NCBI GenBank assembly: GCA_002163245.1 | Contig: MAAL01000109.1 | Coordinates: 55,414 to 119,413 of the forward strand | Direction: 5' to 3' | DNA length: 64,000 bases | Source of the DNA: Gammaproteobacteria bacterium 42_54_T18 | GTDB lineage: Bacteria > Pseudomonadota > Gammaproteobacteria > Pseudomonadales > Ketobacteraceae | In this document: piece by piece, positions 35,901-44,875 of the stretch | Layout: each line of letters opens with the position of its first letter | How positions within the stretch are numbered: position 1 is the stretch's first letter | The notes under the pieces: generated by a model | Database searches by the model: none | What the model saw: only the letters and a program-made list of their open reading frames with translations | What the model was told of the DNA's origin: nothing | Position numbers and translations under genes: made by a program

Positions 35901-38288
35901 ATGTCTCATCCAGCTAAATTTAACCCAGCTAAATCTCATTCAACACTATCTCAAACAATTTCAGAACAACTGATTCAGTGGCGCTGGCTGCTGGTGGCCA
36001 TGGCTTTAGCTTTTGTATTTTTTCTTGCCAGTGGTGCTCGTTTTATCGCGTTTGCAGGAGATTATGAGGCGTGGTTTTCTCCGGATAACCCACAGCTAAA
36101 AACCTTTCTCAGTATGCAACGTACCTATGAAAAATCCGATAGTGTAGTTTTTGTATTAACCCCAAAAGAAGGAGATGTCTTTACACGAGAAACACTAAGC
36201 AGTGTTGAATGGTTAACTGAACAGGGTTGGCAAATGCCATTTTCTACGCGTGTGAACTCTGTTACCAATTATCAACATACCTATGCAACTGAAGATGAGC
36301 TGGTTGTGGAGGATTTGGTGTTAGAGGCTGAAAGGTTCAGTGATACTGATTTGCAGCGAGTCAAAGATGTCGCGTTAAATGAACCGACATTACGTAATTT
36401 GATTATATCTCCCGATGGAAAGGTGACCGCAGTAGCAGTGACTATTCATATTCCTAAAAATGAACCCAATGGTACACCACAAATTGCAGCTTATGCGCGA
36501 GATTTGGCAGAACAGTTAAAGAGCCGTGATAGTAATATTGACGTTCACCTTAGTGGTATTACGATGCTGGACAATGCGTTTATGGAAGCATCGCAAAATG
36601 ATATGGGAACACTTACGCCGCTGATGTTTGCTGTTATTTTAATAGGGCTTCTGTTGCTATTACGCAGTTTTTTTGCGACGTTAACGACACTCATTATTAT
36701 TGTGTTTGCAATTATAGCCACTATGGGGTTTTCTGGGTGGATAGGTGTATCTCTAACACCTCCTTCTGCCGTTGCTCCTATCATTATCATGACGATTGCT
36801 GTAGCAAATACCGTACATATTGTACTTGCGTTTCTTTATGCTTATGGACGCGGTGAAAGTAAAAAAGATGCGATGACGGGAGCGCTTACCGCCAATTTGA
36901 AACCCGTAGGGTTGGCGAGTATTACCACCATTATTGGTTTTCTTTCCATGCATTTTTCTGATATTCCACCGTTTCATGATTTAGGTAATATGGTTGCCAT
37001 GGGTGTGGTAGTAACATTTCTATTATCAATTACCTTGTTACCTGCATTGATACTGTTGTTTCCCATTAAGGCTCGGGAACAAAAAAATGATAAAAATACC
37101 GTTGCATCTTTCTTTAGTTCCATAGTTATTAAGCAGCGCGTTATTATTCTACCGTTATCTTTGATTGTGGTTGGTGTGATGAGCGCGGGCATAGCAAAGA
37201 ATGAGATGAACGAGGTAATTACTAACTATTTTGAAAAATCTATTCAGTTTCGAATTGATACGGATTACGCCGCTGAAAACCTTACTGGAGCATTCTTTCT
37301 TGATTTCTCTGTTGATAGTGGTGTCCCTGATGGTGTGAGTAACCCAGAATTTCTGCGTAATCTTGAAGAGTTTACCGCATGGCTAAATACCCAAAATGAG
37401 GTTATTCATGTGTTATCACTGAGTGATACCATGAAACGACTCAATAAAAACCTTCATGCTGATTTGGCTACGGAATACAAGTTGCCGACGAGTCAAGAAT
37501 TGGCAGCACAGTATTTGCTACTTTATGATTTATCGTTGCCGTACGGTATGGATTTAAGTAATCAAATTAACATCAAAAAGTCGTCTACTCGCGTATTGGC
37601 ATCGTTACACAATATCTCTACGCAAAATATGTTGGGCCTGACTGATCGTGTTGAAGAATGGTTTGCAGAAAATGCACCAGCCTATTCTGTGTCCTACAGT
37701 AGTCCACCCTTTATGTTTAGCCATATCGCACAACGTGCAGTAGGGCGTATGGCGATTAGTGTGGTGGTTGCGATGTCAATGATTGCAGTATTGATCGCAC
37801 TAGCGCTAGGTTCTATTAAAATGGGGCTAATTAGTATGGTGCCAAATGTATTTCCAGCAGCAATGGCTTTTGGTTTATGGGGTTACTTTAATGGTGAAGT
37901 AAGTTTTGCCATGGCAGTAGGTATCACTGTGGCAATTGGTATTATTGTTGATGATACCGTACATTTCTTAAGTAAATATATGCATGCGCGGAATGAGAAA
38001 GGGTTATCTCCAGAAGGCGCTATTACCTATGCGTTTGAACATGTCGGTAAGGCACTTGTTGTGACATCTATTGTGCTAACTGCAGGTTTCTTAATTCTTG
38101 CCTCGTCACCGTTTAAGTTGAATGCAGAATTGGGCTTGATCACCACACTAAGTATTAATGCCGCACTAATTTTAGATTTCTTATTATTGCCGGTATTGCT
38201 GCTTGTATTTGATAAAGATAAAAAGTCCGCAGTCGATAATGTGTCAGCCAGTGTTAGCAGCACCAATATGCAGGCCAGCGCTGAATGA
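35901..38288 (+). CDS. MMPL/RND-superfamily exporter
   Basis: 795 residues. Two halves each have one helix, a periplasmic loop and about five more helices. First membrane block MFAVILIGLLLLLRSFFATL onward, second AISVVVAMSMIAVLIALALG. RND/SSD-type charged helix motifs: AVANTVHIVLAFLYAYGRGE and IGIIVDDTVHFLSKYMHARN. Such exporters move hydrophobic molecules, lipids or sterol-like compounds from the inner membrane using proton force. It heads a run with a LolA-like protein and an outer-membrane barrel, suggesting an envelope-spanning lipid route. Confidence 0.9.
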   Translation: MSHPAKFNPAKSHSTLSQTISEQLIQWRWLLVAMALAFVFFLASGARFIAFAGDYEAWFSPDNPQLKTFLSMQRTYEKSDSVVFVLTPKEGDVFTRETLSSVEWLTEQGWQMPFSTRVNSVTNYQHTYATEDELVVEDLVLEAERFSDTDLQRVKDVALNEPTLRNLIISPDGKVTAVAVTIHIPKNEPNGTPQIAAYARDLAEQLKSRDSNIDVHLSGITMLDNAFMEASQNDMGTLTPLMFAVILIGLLLLLRSFFATLTTLIIIVFAIIATMGFSGWIGVSLTPPSAVAPIIIMTIAVANTVHIVLAFLYAYGRGESKKDAMTGALTANLKPVGLASITTIIGFLSMHFSDIPPFHDLGNMVAMGVVVTFLLSITLLPALILLFPIKAREQKNDKNTVASFFSSIVIKQRVIILPLSLIVVGVMSAGIAKNEMNEVITNYFEKSIQFRIDTDYAAENLTGAFFLDFSVDSGVPDGVSNPEFLRNLEEFTAWLNTQNEVIHVLSLSDTMKRLNKNLHADLATEYKLPTSQELAAQYLLLYDLSLPYGMDLSNQINIKKSSTRVLASLHNISTQNMLGLTDRVEEWFAENAPAYSVSYSSPPFMFSHIAQRAVGRMAISVVVAMSMIAVLIALALGSIKMGLISMVPNVFPAAMAFGLWGYFNGEVSFAMAVGITVAIGIIVDDTVHFLSKYMHARNEKGLSPEGAITYAFEHVGKALVVTSIVLTAGFLILASSPFKLNAELGLITTLSINAALILDFLLLPVLLLVFDKDKKSAVDNVSASVSSTNMQASAE

Positions 38289-38346
38289 TAAATCCAAAAA
38301 ATCACTGATATTCTGTTTAATCTTTATTACACATAGGTCGTACAAC

Positions 38347-39168
38347 ATGAATAAGTTTCGCAATAAAAGTACGCTAATGGGAAGTCTAACTACCTTGTTA
38401 CTAGCCGCTTATCTACCAACTCAAAGCATAGCCTCAGGCGTCGTAATGAACCCTGAGCTGCGAGGGTTAGCCATTGCACAGGAAGTTGAGAGTCGTGATA
38501 CAGGCTGGCACGATGCAAAAGCAAATATGCAGATGATATTAACCAATGCTGAAGGAGAGCAAAGTATTCGCGAAATCCGCCAACGTTTGTTAGAAGTAGA
38601 AGGAGACGGTGACAAAGGCCTGACGATCTTTGATGCACCAAGAGATATCAAGGGTACAGGGTTTTTATCCTATACCCATGCTATTGATGCAGATGAGCAA
38701 TGGTTGTTTCTGCCGGCATTAACAAGGGTAAAACGTATAGCGTCTAATAATAAATCGGGGCCTTTTATCGGCAGTCAATTTTCGTATGAAGATATTAGCT
38801 CATTCGAAGTCGCAAAATTCAGTTATACCTATTTGCGTGATGAAGACGTTGATGGTCGCCCTGCGTTTGTTATAGAAAATACACCCAAATATAAATATTC
38901 AGGTTATACCAGACTCATAACGTGGATTGACCAAGAACGTTATGTACCGGTAAAAATTGCTTATTATGACCGGAAAAATAAATTATTTAAAACACAAACC
39001 TTTAATGACTATAAGCAATATCTGAATCAATACTGGCGCTCTCACAGTCAGAAGATGGAGAATCATATTAATGGAAAGCTGACCCAGCTTGAATGGACAA
39101 ATTATACGTTTAATACGGGTCTTGATTTAAAAGATTTTAATCGTACCGTGTTAAAGCGTTTAAAATGA
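38347..39168 (+). CDS. LolA-like outer-membrane lipoprotein-sorting protein
   Basis: 273 residues from ATG 38347 with a signal peptide (TLMGSLTTLLLAAYLPTQSI). Mature part: the PF17131-type blocks IREIRQRLLEVEGDGDKGL, PRDIKGTGFLSYTH, EQWLFLPALTRVKRI, GSQFSYEDISSFE and LITWIDQERYVPVKIAYYD. Half-barrel proteins of this type carry lipid across the periplasm and usually sit beside MMPL exporters. An upstream in-frame start at 38203 would overlap the exporter and lose the signal peptide. The stop overlaps the next start (ATGA). Confidence 0.88.
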   Translation: MNKFRNKSTLMGSLTTLLLAAYLPTQSIASGVVMNPELRGLAIAQEVESRDTGWHDAKANMQMILTNAEGEQSIREIRQRLLEVEGDGDKGLTIFDAPRDIKGTGFLSYTHAIDADEQWLFLPALTRVKRIASNNKSGPFIGSQFSYEDISSFEVAKFSYTYLRDEDVDGRPAFVIENTPKYKYSGYTRLITWIDQERYVPVKIAYYDRKNKLFKTQTFNDYKQYLNQYWRSHSQKMENHINGKLTQLEWTNYTFNTGLDLKDFNRTVLKRLK

Positions 39169-40448
39169 TCAAGTCAATCAACGTTACAGGAATCGTTCTG
39201 GCTTTAGTGGTTAATGTTTTACTCTTCCCTGTATTCAGTGTTGCTGATGAGCTTGAAATGACGGGTTTTGTTGCTTTGGAAACGCGTTTGTTCACCGAGC
39301 AGGCCCGTTATGTTGAGCAGCAAGATTATAGAAAGCAGTGGGGCAGTCAATTTTCTATAGCGCTAAACCCAGAGTGGTACCGCCAGTGGAATGGAGGTAA
39401 TGATGTTGTCACCTTTCGTCCGTTTTATCGAATAGACTCCGTTGATAATAAACGCCAGCATGGAGATATTCGTGAATTAGTATGGCTGCATGCTCAGGGC
39501 GATTGGGAGTTAACGTTGGGTATTGACCAGGTGTTTTGGGGCGTGAGTGAATCACAGCATCTAGTGGATATCATTAACCAAACGGATGCGGTTGAATCCA
39601 TCGATGGTGAGACAAAACTGGGTCAGCCAATGCTAAGTGTTAAATTAATTAAAGACTGGGGGGTTGTTGAAGCGTTTGTTTTACCCTATTTTCGAGAGCG
39701 TACCTTTTCGGGTAAAGACGGACGTTTACGCCCATCGCTGGCTATTGATGGAGGCAATGCGATCTATCAATCCAGTACAGAAGATCGTCATGTTGATTAT
39801 GCTTTACGTTGGAGCCACAGCATCGATATTCTGGATATCGGATTGTCATATTTTACAGGCACCGGACGTGATGCTGAATTTGCCGTAACTCGTGGCGTAG
39901 AGCCGGGTTCTATCGCATCGTATGTACCGTATTACAGTCAAATTCAACAGTTTGGTATTGATGCTCAGTTAACTTTGGATACCATTTTATGGAAGCTAGA
40001 AGTAATCCACAGAAAGCTGGATACGTTTGATGCGGAAAAATATAGCGATGTTGTGCTGATCAGAAATGCCAATGAAGGTGTCGCCGCCAATGTTGGATTT
40101 GAATATACTTTGGTGGGTATATTTGAGACTGACTCAGATCTTGGATTATTAATGGAATATCAATATGGCAGTGAAAATTTTTTATTAGAGGCCAAAGATA
40201 ATGTATTCCTGGGGAATCGTTGGGTATTGAACAATGAAGATGGTAGCGAATTTTTAGTTGGTTTGGTGCAGAACGTAAATGATGGAGGCGAGAGAAGTGT
40301 GTTTGTTGAGGCGTCTGCGCGTATCAACCATGCATTACGATGGCGTGTTGATGCTTGGTTGTTGCAGGCTGATGAGGACAAGCAAACCGGTATTACTGCA
40401 ATAGAGAAAGATGATTTTATTAATGTAAGCCTAGAGTATTATTTCTAG
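39165..40448 (+). CDS. Outer-membrane beta-barrel protein of the MMPL/LolA-like cluster
   Basis: 427 residues, signal peptide (VLALVVNVLLFPVFSVA), then alternating strands typical of porin-like barrels (WRVDAWLLQADEDK near the end) and a terminal phenylalanine (VSLEYYF), the outer-membrane assembly signal. It resembles barrels annotated with DUF1302/alginate-export-like proteins. Coupled to the LolA-like gene by a 4-base overlap. Likely the outer-membrane exit or receiver of the exporter system; cargo unknown. Confidence 0.82.
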   Translation: MIKSINVTGIVLALVVNVLLFPVFSVADELEMTGFVALETRLFTEQARYVEQQDYRKQWGSQFSIALNPEWYRQWNGGNDVVTFRPFYRIDSVDNKRQHGDIRELVWLHAQGDWELTLGIDQVFWGVSESQHLVDIINQTDAVESIDGETKLGQPMLSVKLIKDWGVVEAFVLPYFRERTFSGKDGRLRPSLAIDGGNAIYQSSTEDRHVDYALRWSHSIDILDIGLSYFTGTGRDAEFAVTRGVEPGSIASYVPYYSQIQQFGIDAQLTLDTILWKLEVIHRKLDTFDAEKYSDVVLIRNANEGVAANVGFEYTLVGIFETDSDLGLLMEYQYGSENFLLEAKDNVFLGNRWVLNNEDGSEFLVGLVQNVNDGGERSVFVEASARINHALRWRVDAWLLQADEDKQTGITAIEKDDFINVSLEYYF

Positions 40449-40455
40449 CAGATTG

Positions 40456-41337
40456 TTACTTTAATTTTCTCTTAGGTGGCCATGGGATTAACATAGGGAT
40501 GGTGTTTATAATATTTTGATATTGTGGGCGGCGTTCCAGGCTTCTTGTTTCCATTAAGGGAATGCTGGCGAAAAGGAACATGCAAAGCATGGCAATTGCC
40601 CCTGGTATTTGCCACCACCAACCAATAGGGTAAGCGGCTAAGCCGAACAAACCTAAACTGCACCAGAATAAAAATTCACCGAAATAATTTGGATGTCGAC
40701 TCCAGCCCCATAAGCCGTGCTGGATAATGTCTCCTGGTTTTCGTTTTGCTATGAATTGATGAAGCTGCCGGTCTGAAATCAGTTGGATTAATACAGCAGA
40801 AATACCCGTAAACAAAGCTAGATAATCAAGTATACCAATGCTGTTACTACTGAACTGGGTTGCTGCATACATGGGCAGCATACCCAGAAAGACTTGGATG
40901 GTTGGAAAGAAATGAATACCAAAAAAATCGGTGAATATTTCCATTTTTGGTGCCTTTTTCCGTAACAGCTCATAACGCCAGTCTTCATGTTGTAATCCTG
41001 GCCAGTGCTTGGCCCAATTCCAGGTTAACCGTATTGCCCAAAACCACACCACGATAGAGAGAAACAAGTAACGTAACGGTTGACCGTCGCCGCCCTGTGC
41101 ATTCCACCAGTAGAGTAAAAAAAGCGGAGGGATAATGCTCCAGTAAGCATCATAAAAGCTGGAGTTTTTAAATAAACGACTAAAAGCAAAGATCACAAGG
41201 GTAGCAATTATATCGGCGATAAAACTGTTGATGAGAAGGTTTGGCCGGTCAGAGAGTTCAAGGTATAGAAGGCCACTACCACACGCCGTTACGTAGGCGA
41301 AGGTGATCCAGGCAAATGAGATGCTTCTTGAAGACAT
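40456..41337 (-). CDS. DUF1295 steroid-5-alpha-reductase-like membrane protein
   Basis: 293 residues with about six or seven helices. DUF1295 signatures: FYDAYWSIIPPLFLLYWW, RLTWNWAKHWPGLQHEDWR, HGLWGWSRHPNYFGEFLFW and MLIPWPPK. The RHPNYFGE block is shared with 3-oxo-5-alpha-steroid 4-dehydrogenases and isoprenylcysteine methyltransferases. Probably reduces or binds a lipid-like substrate. Convergent with the barrel gene, with seven bases between stops and no room for a separate terminator. Confidence 0.9.
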   Translation of the reverse strand: MSSRSISFAWITFAYVTACGSGLLYLELSDRPNLLINSFIADIIATLVIFAFSRLFKNSSFYDAYWSIIPPLFLLYWWNAQGGDGQPLRYLFLSIVVWFWAIRLTWNWAKHWPGLQHEDWRYELLRKKAPKMEIFTDFFGIHFFPTIQVFLGMLPMYAATQFSSNSIGILDYLALFTGISAVLIQLISDRQLHQFIAKRKPGDIIQHGLWGWSRHPNYFGEFLFWCSLGLFGLAAYPIGWWWQIPGAIAMLCMFLFASIPLMETRSLERRPQYQNIINTIPMLIPWPPKRKLK

Positions 41338-41598
41338 GTGAGGTCTTATCCAATGATCGTATTGTGAGTGGCTTAGGTGTACAGAGCATACTAGTTGTCA
41401 AAGCCACTCAATGCAGTGTGATTTACCAAGCAAGGCAACTTATGTAAATTGGCTATTTCTAAGCGTATTAATTAGTGTAATCATATAACACGCATAGCCT
41501 GAATCGACGGGGTCGGTCTGGTACCTGAATAGTTGTGCATAACAAAAATATTCGCGCCGAATTTGGCTGTTTTTAATGCTAGAATCTAGGAGAAATAC

Positions 41599-42018
41599 GT
41601 GCAAGACCCAAATCATTTCAATGATATATGTGCTAATAAATTACCCGGTTTTTTGGGCATAGTTGTGACGGATATTAGCAACACCGAAGTCAGAGCAGAA
41701 ATTGAGATTAAAGAATCACACATGGCGCCTAATGGATTTCTGCATGCAGGTACCGTTGTCACTTTGGCGGATACGTCATGTGGAAATGGATGTATTGTGA
41801 ATTTGCCAGCAGGTGCGTCAGGCTTTACAACTATAGAGCTTAAATCCAATCATTTGGGAACGGCGCGAGATGGCACCATTGAATGTGTTGCAACGCCAGT
41901 ACACACGGGAAGAACCACGCAAGTCTGGGATGCCGTTGTCAGCCATAAGCAGTCTGGGAAAAAAATTGCTTTATTTCGCTGTACGCAAATGATTCTATAT
42001 CCAGTCCCTAGTTCCTAA
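41599..42018 (+). CDS. PaaI-type hotdog thioesterase
   Basis: 139 residues, GTG start at 41599 after CTAGGAGAAATAC. Hotdog fold with HMAPNGFLHAGTVVTLADTS, where the conserved glycine-histidine loop and the Asp/Ser of the active site sit, and TIELKSNHLGTARDG. Hydrolyses acyl- or aryl-CoA thioesters; substrate unknown. Monocistronic by spacing. Confidence 0.88.
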   Translation: MQDPNHFNDICANKLPGFLGIVVTDISNTEVRAEIEIKESHMAPNGFLHAGTVVTLADTSCGNGCIVNLPAGASGFTTIELKSNHLGTARDGTIECVATPVHTGRTTQVWDAVVSHKQSGKKIALFRCTQMILYPVPSS

Positions 42019-42250
42019 TCAGCAATAGCTCCAGAATACCTTATCGCGTTTGAAGCGTGTTTTTGACAGGTTAATCTGTGCTCTGTTGTTAGTTATATTG
42101 GGCCACGACTAAGGAGGGTTTTAACTGGGATAGTCGGTGCACTATGCTATTGGGAAGTATTAAATAGCGTTTTTAATCTTAAGTGTTCTTTGCTCCTATT
42201 CTGCAGCGGATTTATTCTAGTCACTCACGTTACATAAAGAGGTGATTATT

Positions 42251-42754
42251 ATGTCTATGGCCCCAAGAATTGAAGCCCATTTAAACAAGGTTGGCGTAAA
42301 TTATTCGATATTATCTCATCCTCATTCTGAAACCAGTTTGCAGAGTGCTCGAGTAGCTCGGGTGCCTGCCAGTCAATTAGCTAAAGCAGTGATTACACAC
42401 GACGGCGATAATTACAGGCTTTGTGTAATACCGTCTACGCACCGCTTGGTGATGACATTGTTAAATGAGCATACGAGCGGTAACTTTCGCCTTGTGGAAG
42501 AAGATGAGCTAGAAAACCTATTTGAAGACTGTGAAATGGGAGCAGTGCCGGCATTAGGGCAGGTTTATGGTATGCCTGTGGTCTGGGATCAGCGTTTGGG
42601 AGAAATGGAAGAGATCTATTTCGAAAGTGGTGATCATGAGACGCTAATCCATTTAGACAGAGGCGGCTTTATGGAGTTGATGGGTTTGCAGGAGCATAAT
42701 GTGATTAGTTGTTTGTCTGAAGAATGTGAACGAGACTATCAACTGATTCATTAA
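42251..42754 (+). CDS. YbaK/EbsC-family aminoacyl-tRNA editing protein
   Basis: 167 residues from ATG 42251; GAGGTG six bases upstream excludes the GTG at 42242. YbaK fold: HPHSETSLQSARVARVP, LAKAVITHDGDNYRLCVIPS with the key lysine, and GAVPALGQVYGMPVVWD. Such proteins hydrolyse mischarged tRNA in trans; the C-terminal tail CLSEECERDYQLIH is an extra of unknown role. Confidence 0.87.
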   Translation: MSMAPRIEAHLNKVGVNYSILSHPHSETSLQSARVARVPASQLAKAVITHDGDNYRLCVIPSTHRLVMTLLNEHTSGNFRLVEEDELENLFEDCEMGAVPALGQVYGMPVVWDQRLGEMEEIYFESGDHETLIHLDRGGFMELMGLQEHNVISCLSEECERDYQLIH

Positions 42755-42846
42755 CCCAGACTGGTTCGGGTATTCATATAAGATGGAGTGGCTCCGAGAG
42801 GAGTCCCTCTGTTTAGAATGTGGTGTTGTATTCGTAGCCTCGAAAA

Positions 42847-42960
42847 TTGGAGCAAAGTGCATATCGAGCTTTGAATGAAGCCATGCCGTGTTCGGCTTGC
42901 TTGAAAAAACTAGTTTCGTTAAACTGCTGTTTTTGTGATGAAACGACGATTGACAGTTAA
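42847..42960 (+). CDS. Candidate cysteine-rich microprotein, 37 aa
   Basis: Frame from TTG 42847 to TAA 42958. It includes AMPCSACLKKLVSLNCCFCD, with CxxC and CCxC pairs that could bind zinc. An ATG lies inside the frame just before the first cysteine pair. No clear ribosome site and no known family. It sits directly before the esterase gene. Weak call, based only on the paired cysteines. Confidence 0.28.
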   Translation: MEQSAYRALNEAMPCSACLKKLVSLNCCFCDETTIDS

Positions 42961-42982
42961 ACCCCTGGAGAACTAACGCTAC

Positions 42983-43645
42983 ATGCTCATGACATCTTTA
43001 TCTACCGTAGAAGTGAACCCTTCTACAACAGCTTCAGCGGCGGTTATCTGGTTACATGGTTTTGGCGCTGATGGGCATGACTTTGAAAGTATTATTCCCC
43101 AACTAAATTTGCCTGCAAGTATGGCTATACGGTTTATTTTTCCGCATGCTCCAATGCGTAATATCACCAGGATGGGTGGGGATTCTATACGTGCTTGGTT
43201 TGATATTGATAAAACCCAAGGCTTCGATGTCGACGGCATCAAAAAATCCACTTTCCAAATAAAAGATCTTATCCAACAAGAAATTGACAACGGTATACCT
43301 GCCGAACGTATTGTACTCGCGGGTTTTTCACAGGGTGGAGCCATAGCGTTGAATACCGCTCTTCTCTATCGGAAACCACTTGCTGGTATTCTTGCACTGT
43401 CAACATTTTTGCCGGTCGCTGAAGCGCTAGGTACCAAGAAATTTCGGGTCAATGCAGCAATACCAATATTAGTTTGTCATGGCAAACAGGATGAGGTACT
43501 TCCCCTGACCATGGGTAAAGCAGGTTTTGATACTTTAAAATCGCATAACTATGCTGTGCAATGGCGAGAGTATGATATGGCTCATAGTGTGTGCCCACAA
43601 CAAATTCAAGATATTTCAGCATGGTTTCAAAAAGTACTTAAGTAA
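42983..43645 (+). CDS. Phospholipase/carboxylesterase-type alpha/beta hydrolase
   Basis: 220 residues, the size of EstB/acyl-protein-thioesterase-like enzymes. Marks: AAVIWLHGFGADGHDFESI (oxyanion region), FIFPHAPMRNI, nucleophile elbow VLAGFSQGGAIALN, and acid/base pair in ILVCHGKQDEVLP and MAHSVCPQ. It cleaves short or medium carboxyl esters. A palindrome that may be transposon ends lies right after the stop. Confidence 0.92.
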   Translation: MLMTSLSTVEVNPSTTASAAVIWLHGFGADGHDFESIIPQLNLPASMAIRFIFPHAPMRNITRMGGDSIRAWFDIDKTQGFDVDGIKKSTFQIKDLIQQEIDNGIPAERIVLAGFSQGGAIALNTALLYRKPLAGILALSTFLPVAEALGTKKFRVNAAIPILVCHGKQDEVLPLTMGKAGFDTLKSHNYAVQWREYDMAHSVCPQQIQDISAWFQKVLK

Positions 43646-43652
43646 CCAATGG

Positions 43653-43676
43653 AGTTTTGTCGCATGCGGCAAAACC
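43653..43676. repeat. Near-perfect palindrome resembling two IS6-type ends
   Basis: GTTTTGTCGCATGCGGCAAAAC is a 22-bp palindrome with one mismatched pair. Each half matches the terminal repeat seen on the IS6 remnant at 52393-52404 (TGCGACAAAACC). It could also be a terminator stem for the esterase gene, though there is no T run. Confidence 0.4.
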
Positions 43677-43738
43677 CTGCTAACGCACCAAAGATATGAA
43701 ATATTAATTTTCCTGTGCTTGATGATGTATCAATGGAT

Positions 43739-44014
43739 TCATGAATGGCTTTTTAAGCCAATACCCTTCGAATCCAAAAGAGTGACCATTTCAATCAAAC
43801 CCTTTAACGAACGGCCTAACCGGTCAAGCCTCCAGACCACAATAGCATCTCCTTCCCTGGCGTATTCCAAAGCGGTCGTTAACCCTTCTCGTTCTGTTTT
43901 GGCACCGCTTATTCGATCTTCAAAAATTTAGTCGCACCAAGCTTCATTCAATGCATCTTTCTGTAAATCTAGATTTTGATCACCTGTTGAAACTCTCGCG
44001 TAGCCAATTTGCAT
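43739..44014 (-). pseudogene. Decayed serine resolvase (Tn3-type) N-terminal fragment
   Basis: The reverse-strand frame starts MQIGYARVSTGDQNLDLQKD with the catalytic serine. It meets one in-frame TAA after NEAWCD, then continues in the same frame: IFEDRISGAKTEREGLTTAL and IVVWRLDRLGRSLKGLIEMV, the resolvase arginine motifs. It breaks off after KGIGLKSHS. A lysine codon AAA changed to TAA explains the stop. The DNA-binding C-terminal half is gone. It marks an old transposon in the island; no transposase remains nearby. Confidence 0.87.
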
Positions 44015-44133
44015 GTTTTAGTGCCTGAAAAGGTAAATAAACTCGTCATATTGAAATATAAATTGACGTAGATAACTTTACCAAGTTTGTTTACCTATTT
44101 TGAGCTGATTAATGAGGTATTGAGGGAGAGGTG

Positions 44134-44169
44134 CGGGGGTAAAGAAAATCTACGTTTTCTTTACCCCCG
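44134..44169. repeat. Perfect 15-bp hairpin
   Basis: CGGGGGTAAAGAAAA and TTTTCTTTACCCCCG pair perfectly around the loop TCTACG. It lies between the resolvase fragment and the 84-aa gene. No T run after it on the plus strand, so it is more likely a recombination or structural site than a standard terminator. The rest of 44015-44269 shows no gene. Confidence 0.65.
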
Positions 44170-44269
44170 TATCATCTAATTATTTTACGATAACCACTGT
44201 ATATATTTACAGCTAATTGTTTTTGGATCATAATTAACCAACGCATTCTCAGTCGTTGGAGTAAATATC

Positions 44270-44524
44270 ATGACCACCGTCATTTCACTGGTCGAATCCG
44301 AACTAGGCCGCCCCTATGCAACGCTTATCGCCGGTGCCATTACTTTGTTGGCTAAAGACAGAGGAGAGCACTACAGTGAGCCACAAGTTATTCACTACCT
44401 GTGGAAAGCCAAGCAGCTAATCGATGTTAATCAACACGTATTGTTCGCTCACCCAGCAACGCGGCAACAACAAATAGTCAAACGATACCTTGCTGGCGAT
44501 TCTGTCGTTGAATGGCTTGAATAA
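44270..44524 (+). CDS. Unknown small protein 84 aa, first of a coupled pair
   Basis: Soluble, mostly helical: ISLVESELGRPYATLIAGAI and HYLWKAKQLIDVNQHVLFAH. The ribosome site GGAG (8 bases upstream) lies partly in a small hairpin CCAACG/CGTTGG at 44240-44261, which could modulate translation. The stop overlaps the next start by one base (TAATG). No family recognised. It converges with the tyrosine recombinase and probably belongs to the same mobile unit. Confidence 0.6.
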   Translation: MTTVISLVESELGRPYATLIAGAITLLAKDRGEHYSEPQVIHYLWKAKQLIDVNQHVLFAHPATRQQQIVKRYLAGDSVVEWLE

Positions 44525-44832
44525 TGCCGGTATTACTTTCTCAAATTAACTACCGAAATGTCCAGATAGATGAAGATACTACGGGGGAAGAGTTACCGGT
44601 TCGATTGAAAACAGGTGAGTATCGTTATGTACGTTGGTTAGGATTTTTGGACGTTGAAAAAGCAAAAGGTGGAAAGGGCACGCCGGTTAAGATAAAAGTG
44701 ACGGCTTATGCTGAGGAATCATTCAATCCTAGATGGATGGTTCTAGAGCATCGTCATATACAAGGGTGTATGGTGGTAGGAGAGGGTGTTTATGGGGTGA
44801 CGATAATGGGTGTGCCGAAGGTTGTAAGATAG
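44524..44832 (+). CDS. Unknown small protein 102 aa, second of a coupled pair
   Basis: Soluble, beta-rich: PVLLSQINYRNVQIDEDTTG, PVRLKTGEYRYVRWLGFLDV and VKIKVTAYAEESFNPRWMVL. No signal peptide or membrane helix. Starts in the stop of the 84-aa gene, so the two are co-translated. Function unknown; the arrangement resembles two-component small modules next to integrases, but no toxin or antitoxin motif is visible. Confidence 0.6.
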   Translation: MPVLLSQINYRNVQIDEDTTGEELPVRLKTGEYRYVRWLGFLDVEKAKGGKGTPVKIKVTAYAEESFNPRWMVLEHRHIQGCMVVGEGVYGVTIMGVPKVVR

Positions 44833-44875
44833 TTCAGACCCCGTAGACTTCAATCTCCGTTTTAGGTTTACCTCA

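Noticed and set aside
43551..43931. 126-aa plus-strand frame after the esterase
   Set aside because: It is the antisense shadow of the esterase end and of the resolvase pseudogene, which reads well on the other strand.
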